A DNA stretch of 64,000 nt from Nocardiopsis eucommiae (GTDB lineage Bacteria; Actinomycetota; Actinomycetes; Streptosporangiales; Streptosporangiaceae), in the NCBI GenBank assembly GCA_018388625.1, contig CP074402.1, positions 4,774,001 through 4,838,000 on the forward strand, in the 5' to 3' direction. Below, piece after piece: positions 20,567 through 30,900 of the stretch. The notes beneath the pieces were generated by a model. The model had not been told where the DNA came from. It made no database searches and worked only from the letters and a program-made list of their open reading frames with translations. Position 1 is the first letter of the stretch; every line of letters begins with the position of its first letter. Made by a program: the position numbers and the translations under genes.

Positions 20567-23073
20567 TTGTCACCGCGTACGACCAGGAAACCCGCGACAG
20601 CCGACGAGCAGCCGGTGGAGACGCCGGAGAAGTCCGCCTCCCCGAGCACGGGGGCGAAGGGCACGGCGTCCAGGAGCACGAAGGCGAAGGCGTCGGCCGC
20701 GAAGAAGGAGACGGCGGCGCGGAGCACGAAGGCGAAGCCCGCGGAGAAGAAGGTTCCGGCGGCGCGGAAGGGATCGGCCTCGGGGGCACCGAGAAGAAGA
20801 CCACCGCGAAGGGCGCGGCCGGAAGGGGCACGACGGCGAAGGGTGCGGCAGGGAAGGGCACGACGGCGAAGGGTGTGAAGAAGCCCGCGGCCGGGCGAAC
20901 CCGCACACCCGCCGCGCTCTCCGCCGAACTGGCCGCCGAACTCGACCGGGTCGTGGACGGCTGGCACCACGACCCGCACTCCGTTCTCGGCCTGCACGGA
21001 CGTGACCTGCGGGTCCTGCGTCCCGGAGCGGTCGAGGTGGACGCCGTCCTGCCCGACGGCTCCAGGGTCGGGCTCACGCACCGCCACCGAGGGGTCTTCT
21101 CCGCCCGGCTCCCCGCCCGCACCGCCGACTACCGGATCGCCGTGCGCTACGAGGAGGGCGGCCCCGAACGGGTGGAGGCCGACGCCTACCGGGTGGGCCC
21201 CACCCTGGGCGAGCTCGACCTGCACCTGATCGGTGAGGGCCGCCACGAGGAGCTGTGGCGGGCGCTCGGCGCGCACACGACCACCGTCGAGAGCCCGATG
21301 GGCGAGGTCCCGGGCACGCGCTTCGCCGTCTGGGCTCCGGACGCGCGCGGCGTGCGGGTGATCGGGGACGTCAACTACTGGGACGGGACCGCGCACCCCA
21401 TGCGCAGCCTGGGCGCCAACGGCGTGTGGGAGCTGTTCGTGCCGGGGATGGGCGACGGCGACCTGTACAAGTTCCAGGTCCTGGGTGCCGACGGGCACTG
21501 GCGGGACAAGGCCGACCCCATGGCGCGCCGCACCCAGGTACCCCCGGCGACGGCGTCGGTGGTCACCACCTCCGAGCACGTGTGGACCGACGAGCAGTGG
21601 ATGGCCGAGCGCAAGGGCGTGGAGCCGCACCGCGCCCCGATGAGCGTGTACGAGGTACACCTGGGCTCCTGGCGGCCGGGGCTGGACTACCGGGAGCTGG
21701 CCGAGCAGCTGGTGGAGTACGTCGTCGACCTCGGCTTCACCCACGTGGAGTTCCTGCCGGTGGCGGGGCACCCCTTCGACGGGTCGTGGGGCTACCAGGT
21801 CACGTCGTACTACGCGCCGACGCCGCGTTTCGGGAGCCCCGACGAGTTCCGGCACCTGGTGGACTCGCTGCACCGGGCCGGGGTCGGGGTGTTCCTGGAC
21901 TGGGTGCCCGCGCACTTCCCCAAGGACGAGTGGGCGCTGGCCCGGTTCGACGGCTCGGCCCTCTACGAGCACCCGGACCCCCGGCGCGGCGAGCACCCCG
22001 ACTGGGGGACGCTGATCTTCAACTACGGGCGGACCGAGGTGCGCAACTTCCTCGTCGCCAACGCCCTGTACTGGCTGGAGGAGTTCCACGTCGACGGCCT
22101 CCGGGTGGACGCGGTGGCGTCGATGATCTACCTCGACTACTCCAGGGACTCCGGACAGTGGGAGCCGAACGCGTTCGGCGGCCGGGAGAACCTGGAGGCG
22201 ATCGACTTCCTCAAGGAGCTCAACAGCACGGTCTACCGGCGCAACCCGAACGTGGCGATGATCGCGGAGGAGTCCACGGCCTACACCGGCGTGACGCGGC
22301 CGGTGGACCAGGGCGGGCTCGGGTTCGGGCTGAAGTGGAACATGGGCTGGATGCACGACTCACTGGAGTACGTGAAGAAGGAGCCGATCCACCGGAAGTA
22401 CCACCACGACGACATCACCTTCTCGATGGTCTACGCCTACAGCGAGAACTACGTGCTCCCGCTGTCGCACGACGAGGTGGTGCACGGCAAGCAGGCGCTG
22501 TTCAACAAGCCGCCCGGCGACGAGTGGCAGCGGGCCGCGACGCTGCGGGCGCTGCTCGCGTTCATGTGGTCCCACCCGGGCAAGCAGCTGCTGTTCATGG
22601 GCGGCGAGATCGCCCAGGGAGACGAGTGGTCCCACGAGGAGGGGGTGCCGTGGTGGCTGCTCCAGTTCGAGCACCACGCGGGGGCGCAGAAGCTGGTCAG
22701 GGCGCTCAACCACGCCTACCGGCCGCGCCCGGCGCTGTGGTCCCTGGACACGGACCCGGCGGGCTTCCGCTGGCTGGACGGCGGTGACCACGAGGGCAAC
22801 ACGCTGAGCTACCTGCGCCACGGCGAGGACGGCTCCGTGCTGGCGTGCGCGGTGAACTTCTCGCCGGTGCCCCGCACGAACTGGCGCGTGGGCCTGCCCT
22901 CCGAGGGCCGCTGGACGTCGGTGCTCAACTCCGACGAGCCGCGCTTCGGGGGTTCGGGCCACGAGGCGCCCACGTCCGTCGAGGCCCAGCCCCAGGAGTG
23001 GCACGGTCAGCCCTTCTCCGCCGAGATCACCCTGCCGCCGCTGGGCGCGGTCTGGTTCGAGCCCCAGCGCTGA
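20567..23073 (+). CDS. glgB: 1,4-alpha-glucan branching enzyme with Lys-rich N-terminal extension
   Basis: The merged protein is about 835 residues. Residues from about 110 on are a standard GlgB: LDRVVDGWHHDPHSVLGLH, a carbohydrate-binding domain, then the GH13 core with GLRVDAVASMIY (nucleophile), MIAEESTAYTG (acid/base) and LPLSHDEVVHGK. It adds alpha-1,6 branches to GlgE product. The first 105 residues are an unusual Lys/Ala/Ser/Thr-rich tail with repeats such as STKAKASAAKK and GTTAKGAAGKG, reminiscent of histone H1 tails. TTG at 20567 is the likely start, with GGAG about 7 bases upstream. One missing G at about 20785 breaks the frame inside the tail; 836 codons after correction. Confidence 0.92.
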
Positions 23074-23325
23074 CCCGACCGTAGGGCCACGTGCCCCGGG
23101 GAGTTGTCCACAGGCAGCGCCCCGGGGCTTTCGTGTGCCCCGGATTCCGGTTCTACTGGAAGTCCTGCCCCGCCCGACACAGGTCCCGTCAACCCACCAC
23201 CAGCCAGTCTGTACAACCCCGCCGAGCCACCTGGCCAGCACGGCACTTCCCGTGGGGACCGCCACGTGTTCTCTTGTCCCCCACACATGTGTCCCCCGAC
23301 ACAGGCACGACCGTTGGGAGCCCCC

Positions 23326-24756
23326 ATGTCCAACACGAGTCCGGGTTTCGTCAGGGTCCTGGGCAGGACCGACGTCCTCGCCCTGGCCTTCGGCGCGATG
23401 ATCGGCTTCGGCTGGATCGTCCTCACCGGCGACTTCGTCGACGCGGCGGGCAGCGGCGGCGCCGCCCTGGCCTTCGTCATCGGCGGCGTGGTGATGGCCT
23501 TCGTCGGCCTCACCTACGCCGAACTGGTCTCCGCCATGCCGCACGCGGGCGGTGAGCACCACTACGCCATGCGCGCGATCGGTCCCAAGGGCGCCTTCGT
23601 CGCCTCCTGGGCCATGGTCCTGGGATACGTCTCGGTGGTCGCCTTCGAGGCGGTCGCCGTCCCCCAGACCCTCGTCTACCTCTTCCCGGACATCGAGGTC
23701 GGCCACCTGTGGACGATCGCCGGGTACGACGTCCACGCCAGCCTCGTCGCCATCGGGGTGCTGAGCGCCGTGGCCATGACGGCCCTCAACTACGTCGGGA
23801 TCCGACCGGCCAGCGTCTTCCAGGGCGTCACCGTCCTGTTCCTGCTCGCGGCGGGCGCGGCGATGCTCACCGGCGCCTTCGTGGGCGGCTCCACCGCGAA
23901 CATGGAACCCCTCTTCACCGGCGGGGTGTCCGGGATGTTCGTGGTGCTGGTCGCTGTCCCGTTCCTGTTCGTGGGCTTCGACGTCATCCCCCAGTCCGCC
24001 TCGGAGATCAGGCTGCCCCACCGCCTGGTCGGCTCGCTCCTGGTGGTCTCGGTCTTCTGCGCCACCGCCTGGTACGTGATGGTGATGCTGACCGCCGGCG
24101 CCGGGATGCCCGCCGCCGACCTCCTGGGCTCCGAGCTCGCCTCGGCCGACTCCATGGCCGCCATGTGGAACAGCGCCGCCATGGGCAACCTCCTGGTCCT
24201 GGGCGGCGTGGCCGGGCTGCTCACCAGCTGGAACGCCTTCCTGATCGGGGGCAGCCGCCTCATCTACGCCATGGCCCGGTCGCGGATGCTCCCCTCCTGG
24301 TTCGGGGAGCTGCACCCGCGCTTCCGCACCCCCGCCAACGCGGTGCTGTTCATCGGAGCGCTCTCGGTCCTGGCCCCGCTCTTCGGCCGCCCGATGCTCG
24401 TGTGGCTGGTCAACGCCGGCGGGCTGAACATCGTCATCGCCTACCTGACGGTGGTGCTGTGCTTCCTGGTGCTGCGCCGCCGCGAACCGGAGATGGAGCG
24501 CCCGTTCCGGGTCCGCGCGGGGACCCCCGTGGGCGTCACCGCCTTCGTGCTGGCCTTCGGCCTCTTCCTGCTCTACCTGCCCGGCATGCCCGCCGCCCTG
24601 GGCTGGCCCCACGAGTGGGTCATGGTCCTGGCCTGGTGGATCGGCGGCGCCGTCCTCATGTGGCGCCTCCCCCGAGTCGCTCCCGGCCCGGACGCCGAGG
24701 AACGCCTCATCGAGATCATGGACGCCCGGGACGGAAGGAGATCCCCCGCCCTCTGA
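23326..24756 (+). CDS. APC-superfamily amino-acid or amine permease
   Basis: A 476-residue integral membrane protein with about 12 hydrophobic segments. It starts near DVLALAFGAMIGFGWIVLTGDFVDAAG, the TM1 glycine-rich signature of APC transporters, and later has TYAELVSAMPHAGGEHHY and SASEIRLPHR. It should import an amino acid or amine by proton symport or exchange; the substrate is not predictable here. ATG at 23326 has GGGAG 5 bases upstream. It faces the aminotransferase gene convergently, so the two are not an operon. Confidence 0.88.
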   Translation: MSNTSPGFVRVLGRTDVLALAFGAMIGFGWIVLTGDFVDAAGSGGAALAFVIGGVVMAFVGLTYAELVSAMPHAGGEHHYAMRAIGPKGAFVASWAMVLGYVSVVAFEAVAVPQTLVYLFPDIEVGHLWTIAGYDVHASLVAIGVLSAVAMTALNYVGIRPASVFQGVTVLFLLAAGAAMLTGAFVGGSTANMEPLFTGGVSGMFVVLVAVPFLFVGFDVIPQSASEIRLPHRLVGSLLVVSVFCATAWYVMVMLTAGAGMPAADLLGSELASADSMAAMWNSAAMGNLLVLGGVAGLLTSWNAFLIGGSRLIYAMARSRMLPSWFGELHPRFRTPANAVLFIGALSVLAPLFGRPMLVWLVNAGGLNIVIAYLTVVLCFLVLRRREPEMERPFRVRAGTPVGVTAFVLAFGLFLLYLPGMPAALGWPHEWVMVLAWWIGGAVLMWRLPRVAPGPDAEERLIEIMDARDGRRSPAL

Positions 24757-24829
24757 ACCGCCCGGCCCGGGACCTCCCCGCGCCCTCCGGCCCCGTCGAC
24801 GCGGACCGGAGGGGCGGCGCCCGTCGGGC

Positions 24830-26011
24830 TCAGTTCACCCAGCCGTGCCAGGAGGCCAGGCGCCGGACCGCCTCGTCCAGCACCTCGTCCTTCTTGCAGA
24901 AGGCGAAGCGCAGCAGGTGCCGCCCCTCGTCCTGCCGGTCGTAGAACACCTTGGCGGGGACCGCCGCCACCCCCGCCTGACGGGGCAGTGCCCGGGCGAC
25001 GTCCACGCCGTCCGCGTACCCGAGCGGGCGGATGTCCGTCATCAGGAAGTAGGTGCCCTCACAGACGTTCACCTCGAACCCGGCCCGGGTCAGGCCCTCC
25101 GCGAGCCGGTCCCGCTTGCCCTGGAGCGCAAGCCGCTGCCGTTCGATCCACTCCCCCTCGTTGTCGAGGGCGTCGGCGATGGCCAGCTGGAGCGCGCCGT
25201 TGGCGGAGAAGGTGAGGAACTGGTTGACCGTGCGCACGGCGCGGACGAGGGGTTCGGGGCCGGTGACCCAGCCGGTCTTCCACGCGGTGACGGCGAACGT
25301 CTTGCCCACCGAGGAGATGGACAGGGTCCGCTCGCGCATGCCCGGCAGCGTGGCCAACGGCACGTGTCGACGGTCGTCGAAGGTGAGGAACTCGTACACC
25401 TCGTCGGTGACCGCGATGAGGTCGTTCTCACGGCAGACCGCGGCGATCTCCTCCAGCTCGGCGGGCGTGAACACCGTGCCGGTGGGGTTGTGCGGGCTGT
25501 TGACCATGATCAGCCTGGTGCGCGGGGTCACCGCCGCGCGGAGCTCGGCGGGGTCGAACGTGAAGCGGCCGCTCAGCGACTCGCGGCGCAGCGTCACCGG
25601 GCGCCGCACCCCTCCGGCGAGGGAGATCGTCGCGGCGTAGGAGTCGTACATCGGCTCGAAGACGATCACCTCGTCCCCGGCCTCCACCAGCGCCAGCATC
25701 GAGGCGGCGATCCCGGCCGTCGCGCCGACTGTCACGTACACCTCGGCCTCGGGGTCGAACTCCAGGCCGTAGTGACGGGCACGGTAGCGGCTCACGGCGT
25801 CGCGCAGCTCCGGGCGGCCCGGCCCCGGCGGGTACTGGTTCACCCCCGCCAAGATGTTGCGGGAGGCGCCCTCCAGGAGGGAGCGCGGTCCGTCGGTGTC
25901 GGGGAAACCCTGTCCGAGGTTCACGGACTCGGTCTCCACGGCCAGGCGCGTCATCTCGGCGAAGATCGTCTCACCGTACTGGCGCATGCGTTCGATCAGA
26001 GGTTCATCCAC
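24830..26011 (-). CDS. PLP-dependent class I/II aminotransferase
   Basis: A 393-residue fold-type I aminotransferase. It has VNLGQGFPD, VTVGATAGIAASML, MVNSPHNPTGTVF, the AVTDEVYE segment and the PLP lysine in SSVGKTFAVTAWKTGW. The pattern is closest to methionine or kynurenine aminotransferases and DapC-like enzymes; I cannot choose among them. GTG at 26011 (VDEPLIERMRQYG) is preferred because the upstream extension is low complexity and overlaps a terminator. No partner gene. Confidence 0.88.
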   Translation of the reverse strand: MDEPLIERMRQYGETIFAEMTRLAVETESVNLGQGFPDTDGPRSLLEGASRNILAGVNQYPPGPGRPELRDAVSRYRARHYGLEFDPEAEVYVTVGATAGIAASMLALVEAGDEVIVFEPMYDSYAATISLAGGVRRPVTLRRESLSGRFTFDPAELRAAVTPRTRLIMVNSPHNPTGTVFTPAELEEIAAVCRENDLIAVTDEVYEFLTFDDRRHVPLATLPGMRERTLSISSVGKTFAVTAWKTGWVTGPEPLVRAVRTVNQFLTFSANGALQLAIADALDNEGEWIERQRLALQGKRDRLAEGLTRAGFEVNVCEGTYFLMTDIRPLGYADGVDVARALPRQAGVAAVPAKVFYDRQDEGRHLLRFAFCKKDEVLDEAVRRLASWHGWVN

Positions 26012-26062
26012 CCGTCGAGCGTATCCACCCGGCACCCCTTCGTCGCCCCCGGGCACGACGAA

Positions 26063-26117
26063 GGCCCCCGATCTCGTCGCGCCCGGTCCGTCACTGGGTG
26101 CCACGAGGTCGGGGGCC
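26063..26117 (-). terminator. hairpin terminator after cdsA
   Basis: A 15-bp stem with one wobble position pairs 26063-26077 with 26103-26117, 12 bases past the cdsA stop. It closes the leftward pyrH-frr-cdsA unit. Confidence 0.75.
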
Positions 26118-26128
26118 CGACCCGTTCG

Positions 26129-27081
26129 CTACGGGAGGAGGAGGCTCAGCACGATCCAGACCACCGGACCCGCGATGAGCAGCGAGTCGATGCGGTCCAT
26201 CAGACCGCCGTGGCCCGGCATGAACCGGCCCATGTCCTTGACACCGAGGTCGCGCTTGAAGAGCGACTCGATGAGGTCACCGACCGTGGCCGCCAGGACC
26301 ACGGCCAGGCCCAGGACCACACCGACCCACCAGGGGCCGCCCAGCAGGAGGGTCACGCACAGCGCGCCCGCCACCGCGCAGCCCACCACGGAGCCGCCGA
26401 AACCCTCCCAGGTCTTGTTCGGGCTGATGACCGGCGCCATCTTGTGCCGCCCCAGCAGGATCCCGGCGAAGTACCCGCCGATGTCACTGGAGATCGTCAC
26501 GAGGATGAACACCACGAGCCGGTACTGGCCGTCCTCGGGATGCGCGATGAGCAGCATCCACGTGGCCAGCATGAACGGCAGGTACACCAGGACGAACAGG
26601 TTCGCCGACGCGTCGGCGACGAACCCCTCGGCCCCGCCCCTCAGCCGCCAGGCCAGGCAGGCGATCGCCGTGAGGGCGGCGATGCCCGCCAACCAGTCCG
26701 CGCCACCGAAGTAGGCTCCGGCCTGCATGGCCACCCCGCCCACGGCCAACGGGACCACGGCCAGGGTCATGCCCTTGCCGCCGAAGGCCCGGTTGAGCTC
26801 GCGCAGGCCGATCAGCACCCCCAGCGAGGTGATGATCGTGAACAGCTGCGGCCACGGGAAGACCGAGAAGAACACGAGCGCGCCCAGGGCGCACCCGCTG
26901 GCGATGGCCACCGGGAGGTTGCGACCGGTCCTGACCGGTTCACCCCCGGCTTGTGCAGCACGAAGCGCTGCCCGGCGGCCGTGTCCGAGGCGGGGTCGTC
27001 CGCCCCGGACGGGGGAATGTCGTCGGGTCTGTGCTCCGGTGAGTGGTCATCGCCTCCGGAACCCTTGGAAGGTGTGCTCAC
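26129..27081 (-). CDS. cdsA: phosphatidate cytidylyltransferase
   Basis: The merged protein is 317 residues and makes CDP-diacylglycerol, the precursor of anionic phospholipids, in the membrane. The first 60 residues are hydrophilic and Pro/Asp-rich; about eight membrane segments follow. The family signature is clear in SPNKTWEGFGGSVVG and LGVKDMGRFMPGHGGLMDRIDSLL. One missing G near 26943 breaks the frame; correction gives 318 codons. GTG at 27081 lies 3 bases after the frr stop, the usual frr-cdsA order. Confidence 0.93.
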
Positions 27082-27084
27082 CGG

Positions 27085-27642
27085 CTAAACCTCGAGAAGA
27101 TCAGATTCCTTGTGCTTCAACAGCTCGTCGATGGCGGCGACGTACTTCTGGGAGAGCTCGTCCAGCTCGGCCTGGGCGCGGTGCGCCTCGTCCTCACCGA
27201 GGTCGCCGGCCTTGACGGCCTTCTCGAAGCTGTCCTTGGCACGACGGCGCACGTTGCGGATCGAGACCTTGCTGTCCTCGGCCTTGGTGCGCGCGACCTT
27301 CACGTACTCCTTGCGGCGCTCCTCGGACAGGTCCGGGAACACCACGCGGATGACCTGGCCGTCGTCCGAGGGGTTGACGCCGAGGTCGCTGTTGCGGATC
27401 GCGTTGATGATCTCGGTCCGCGCGTTCACGTCGAACGGGGAGATGACGACCATCCGCGGCTCGGGCACCGAGAAAGACGCCAGCTGGTTGATCGGCGTGC
27501 GGGCACCGTAGTAGTCGACGGTGATCTTGTTGAAGGTGGCCGGGGTGGGACGGCCGGTCCGGATCGTGGAGAAGTCCTCCTTCGCCACGGCCACGGCCTT
27601 CTCCATCTTCTCCTCGGCCTCAAGGAGGGTTTCTTCGGTCAT
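27085..27642 (-). CDS. frr: ribosome recycling factor
   Basis: A 185-residue protein that with EF-G splits the post-termination ribosome. It begins MTEETLLEAEEKMEKAVAV and has STIRTGRPTPATFNKI, YYGARTPINQLAS and NVRRRAKDSFEKAVK, all conserved. ATG at 27642 is chosen because family homology starts there. It sits between pyrH and cdsA in the expected order and is intact. Confidence 0.97.
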   Translation of the reverse strand: MTEETLLEAEEKMEKAVAVAKEDFSTIRTGRPTPATFNKITVDYYGARTPINQLASFSVPEPRMVVISPFDVNARTEIINAIRNSDLGVNPSDDGQVIRVVFPDLSEERRKEYVKVARTKAEDSKVSIRNVRRRAKDSFEKAVKAGDLGEDEAHRAQAELDELSQKYVAAIDELLKHKESDLLEV

Positions 27643-27703
27643 TGTGGACGCTCCCGGGTTCTCGGCTGGGTGTTCGTGGCTTGTGTTCGCGGCCGACCGT
27701 CCG

Positions 27704-28464
27704 CTAGGCGGAGACGGGGCCGACGATGGTGCCGATCTTCTCACCGCGGACGGCGCGCAGGATGTTGCCCTGGCTCATGAGGTCGAAGACGACGATGGGC
27801 AGCCCGTTGTCCATGCACAGGCTGACGGCCGTGGCGTCCATGACCTTGAGGCCGCGGGTGAGGACCTCGTTGTAGTTGAGCTTGTCGAACTTGACCGCGT
27901 CCGGGTTGCGCTGCGGGTCGGAGTCGTAGACCCCGTCGACCTGGGTGCCCTTGAGGACCGCCTGGGCGCCGATCTCCAGCGCGCGCTGGGCGGCGGTGGT
28001 GTCGGTGGAGAAGAACGGCGCGCCGAGACCGGCACCGAAGATGACCACGCGGCCCTTCTCCAGGTGGCGGATGGCGCGGCGCGGAATGTAGGCCTCGGCG
28101 ACCTGGCTCATGTGGATCGCGGTCTGTACGCGGGTGTCCACACCCAGACGCTCCAGGAAGTCCTGGAGGGCGAGGCAGTTGATGACGGTGCCGAGCATCC
28201 CCATGTAGTCGGCGCGGCCGCGCTCGATCCCGCCCTCGGTGAGCTGCGCGCCGCGGAACATGTTGCCGCCACCGACGACGACGGCGACCTGGATGCCCTC
28301 GGAGACCGCCTCCGCGATGGACTCCGCCACGTACTGGACGACCTCGGGCTCGATGCCGAGACCGCCACCTCCGGCGAACGCCTCCCCGAGAGCTTGAGCA
28401 TCACACGTTTCCAACCGGAGTCGTGCATGGCGGGTTCGGTGGTCATCGCTTCGTTCTCCGACAC
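27704..28464 (-). CDS. pyrH: UMP kinase
   Basis: The merged product is about 253 residues and phosphorylates UMP to UDP. Conserved parts are WKRVMLKLSGEAFAG, VVVGGGNMFRG, ERGRADYMGMLGTVIN, FGAGLGAPFFSTDTTAAQRALE and KGTQVDGVYDSDP. One missing G at about 28388, within LSGEAF, breaks the frame. The start is GTG at 28464, with GGGAGG 9 bases before it; ATG at 28446 is a reasonable alternative. An essential gene, so the break is best read as a sequence error. Confidence 0.95.
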
Positions 28465-28571
28465 GGCCTGTGGCCTCCCTTGTTCTCCCCGAGTGGCACA
28501 GGGTCCCCCGAGTGCTCCTGCTGCGGGCGGCGGGGGCGAAGGTCGCCCCAAATCCACCCATATCCACCAGA

Positions 28572-28603
28572 AGGTGCCGGGGAGAGAAGTCTCCCCGGCA
28601 CCT
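28572..28603 (-). terminator. hairpin terminator after tsf
   Basis: A perfect 13-bp stem, AGGTGCCGGGGAG with CTCCCCGGCACCT, and a 6-base loop separates the rpsB-tsf operon from pyrH. Confidence 0.85.
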
Positions 28604-28670
28604 CCATCATGTCAAAACCCCAGGGTGTGTGCGGTGGACGCCTTCTCGGAACGCTCCACCGGACAACTCC

Positions 28671-29507
28671 CTAGGCCTGGCCGACCTTGAAGCGAACGAA
28701 GCGCTTGACGGTGACCCCGGCCTCGTCGACGACCTTCTGGACCGACTTCTTGTTCTCCTTGACGAACGGCTGGCCGAGCAGCGTCACGTCCTTGAAGTAA
28801 CCGTTGAGGCGGCCCTCCACGATCTTGGGGATCGCCTGCTCGGGCTTGCCCTCCTCGCGGGTGGTCTCCTCGGCGATGCGGCGCTCGTTGGCGACGACCT
28901 CGGCGGGGACCTCGTCCTTGCTGACGTACTGCGGGGCCAGCGCGGCGATCTGCTGGGCGAGGTCCTTGCCGACCTCTTCGTCCTTCTTGTCCAGCTCGAC
29001 CAGGACGCCCATGCTCGGGGGCAGGTCCGGGTCGGACTTGTGCAGGTAGCTCGCGACGTAGGCGCCGTCGAACTTCGCGATGCGGCGGAACTCGAGCTTC
29101 TCCCCGATGATCGCGCTCTTGCCCTCGATGTACGCCTGGAGGCTCTTGCCCGGCTCGATCTCGGCGGCGGCGATGGCGGCGATGTCGTCGCCGTCCTGGG
29201 CGGCGACGAAGTCCGCGACCTGGTTGGCCAGCTCGATGAAACCGGCGTTCTTGGCGACGAAGTCGGTCTCGCAGTTGAGCTCGATGAGGGTGGCCTTACC
29301 CTCGCTCTCCTGCTTGAGGACGACCATGCCCTGGGCGGCGGTGCGGTCGGCGCGCTTGTCGACGGACTTGGCGCCCTTGATGCGCAGGGCCTCGACGGCC
29401 TTGTCGTAGTCGCCGTCGGCCTCGGTCAGGGCCTTCTTGCAGTCCATCATGCCGGCGCCGGTCGCGTCGCGCAGCTTCTTGACGTCCGCGGCGGTGAAGT
29501 TCGCCAT
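28671..29507 (-). CDS. tsf: elongation factor Ts
   Basis: A 278-residue guanine-nucleotide exchange factor for EF-Tu. The N-terminus MANFTAADVKKLRDATGAGMMDCKKAL is the UBA-like domain; the TDFVAKN motif that inserts into EF-Tu is present. ATG at 29507 is fixed by homology. It follows rpsB in the universal rpsB-tsf order and is closed by the hairpin at 28572-28603. Intact. Confidence 0.97.
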   Translation of the reverse strand: MANFTAADVKKLRDATGAGMMDCKKALTEADGDYDKAVEALRIKGAKSVDKRADRTAAQGMVVLKQESEGKATLIELNCETDFVAKNAGFIELANQVADFVAAQDGDDIAAIAAAEIEPGKSLQAYIEGKSAIIGEKLEFRRIAKFDGAYVASYLHKSDPDLPPSMGVLVELDKKDEEVGKDLAQQIAALAPQYVSKDEVPAEVVANERRIAEETTREEGKPEQAIPKIVEGRLNGYFKDVTLLGQPFVKENKKSVQKVVDEAGVTVKRFVRFKVGQA

Positions 29508-29635
29508 GCCTGTTCTCGGATTCCCTTGGAGTGAAGTCGGATCTGGAAGTGACCGGGTGAGCACCGCACGGGCCGCCCCGCCCACGAGGGGCGAGGCGGC
29601 GCACGGGAGACGGTGTCCCCGGAAGGGACCGCTGA

Positions 29636-30574
29636 CTACTCGGCGGTCTTGTCCTCAGCGGGGGCCTGCTCGGGGGCGTCCACCGGGGAGTCCTCGGAGG
29701 TGACCTCGGCCGGAGCCTCGGCGGCGACCTCGTCGGCCGGGGCGACGGTCGGGGTCTCGGCCGGGGCCTGCTCGGCGGCGGCCTCGGCGGCGGCCGTCTC
29801 GCTCTTGCCCTCGAGGAGCTCGCGCTCCCACTCGGCCAGGGGCTCCTCGGCGGCCTTCTCCTCGGTCGCGCCGGAGGCACCGGAGCGGACCAGCAGACCG
29901 TCGGCGACGGCGTCGGCGACGACGCGGGTGAGGAGGCTGACGCTGCGGATGGCGTCGTCGTTACCCGGGATCGGGTAGTCGACCTCGTCCGGGTCGCAGT
30001 TGGTGTCGAGGATCGCGACGACCGGGATGTTCAGCTTGCGAGCCTCGCTGATCGCGATGTGCTCCTTCTTGGTGTCCACGATCCACACGGCGCTGGGCAC
30101 GCGGGACATGTCGCGGATACCACCGAGGGTGCGCTCCAGCTTGTCCTTCTCACGGCGAAGGTTCAGCAGCTCCTTCTTGGTGAGCGCGGAGCCGGCGACG
30201 TCGTCGAAGTCGATCTCCTCCAGCTCCTTGAGACGCTGGAGCCGCTTGTGCACGGTGGAGAAGTTGGTGAGCATGCCGCCCAGCCAGCGCTGGTTGACGA
30301 AGGGCATGCCGACGCGGCGGGCCTGCTCGTCGATGGCCTCCTGCGCCTGCTTCTTCGTGCCGACGAACAGGATGGTGCCACCGTGGGCGACCGTCTGCTT
30401 GACGAACTCGTAGGCACGGTCGATGTACGCCAGCGACTTCTGGAGGTCGATGATGTAGATGCCGTTGCGCTCGGTGAAGATGAAGCGCTTCATCTTGGGG
30501 TTCCAGCGACGGGTCTGGTGCCCGAAGTGGACGCCGCTCTCCAGGAGCTGGCGAATCGTCACGACTGTGGCCAT
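29636..30574 (-). CDS. rpsB: 30S ribosomal protein S2
   Basis: A 312-residue S2. It begins MATVVTIRQLLESGVHFGHQTRRWNPKM and contains QRWLGGMLTNF and IPVVAILDTNCDPD. About 70 C-terminal residues form an acidic Ala/Glu/Pro-rich tail, longer than in E. coli but common in actinobacteria. ATG at 30574 has GGAGG about 6-10 bases upstream. Intact. Confidence 0.97.
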   Translation of the reverse strand: MATVVTIRQLLESGVHFGHQTRRWNPKMKRFIFTERNGIYIIDLQKSLAYIDRAYEFVKQTVAHGGTILFVGTKKQAQEAIDEQARRVGMPFVNQRWLGGMLTNFSTVHKRLQRLKELEEIDFDDVAGSALTKKELLNLRREKDKLERTLGGIRDMSRVPSAVWIVDTKKEHIAISEARKLNIPVVAILDTNCDPDEVDYPIPGNDDAIRSVSLLTRVVADAVADGLLVRSGASGATEEKAAEEPLAEWERELLEGKSETAAAEAAAEQAPAETPTVAPADEVAAEAPAEVTSEDSPVDAPEQAPAEDKTAE

Positions 30575-30900
30575 GACCTGGTCCTCCTTGCGGTGGCGGA
30601 GGGATGCTCCGCCGTCGGTTGATCCTGACGCCCCGGCCGTACCGCCACCCCGCCGAAGCGGTGTGGACCGTGGGTGCGGCCCCTCCCGGAGGAGGCGGGT
30701 GGGCGTGCGTATTGTTGGTTGGTCCAGCGGACCACAGACGATTCTATCCTCCGCCGGGCACACCCCGGAACAGCTCCGTGCCCAGGCAGATCGCTCGGGC
30801 GCCGACGCCTCTTCGGGGGCGGTTCCCCGGCCTCCGGGGAGTTGTCCACAGATCCCGATCAGCGGTGGCGGATCCGGACCGCCGAGCGCACGCTGGAAGC
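30575..30900. other. divergent promoter region rpsB / M23 gene
   Basis: About 325 bases between divergent genes. It should contain the ribosomal-protein promoter. I saw no convincing S2 leader motif, repeat or small gene. Confidence 0.35.
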
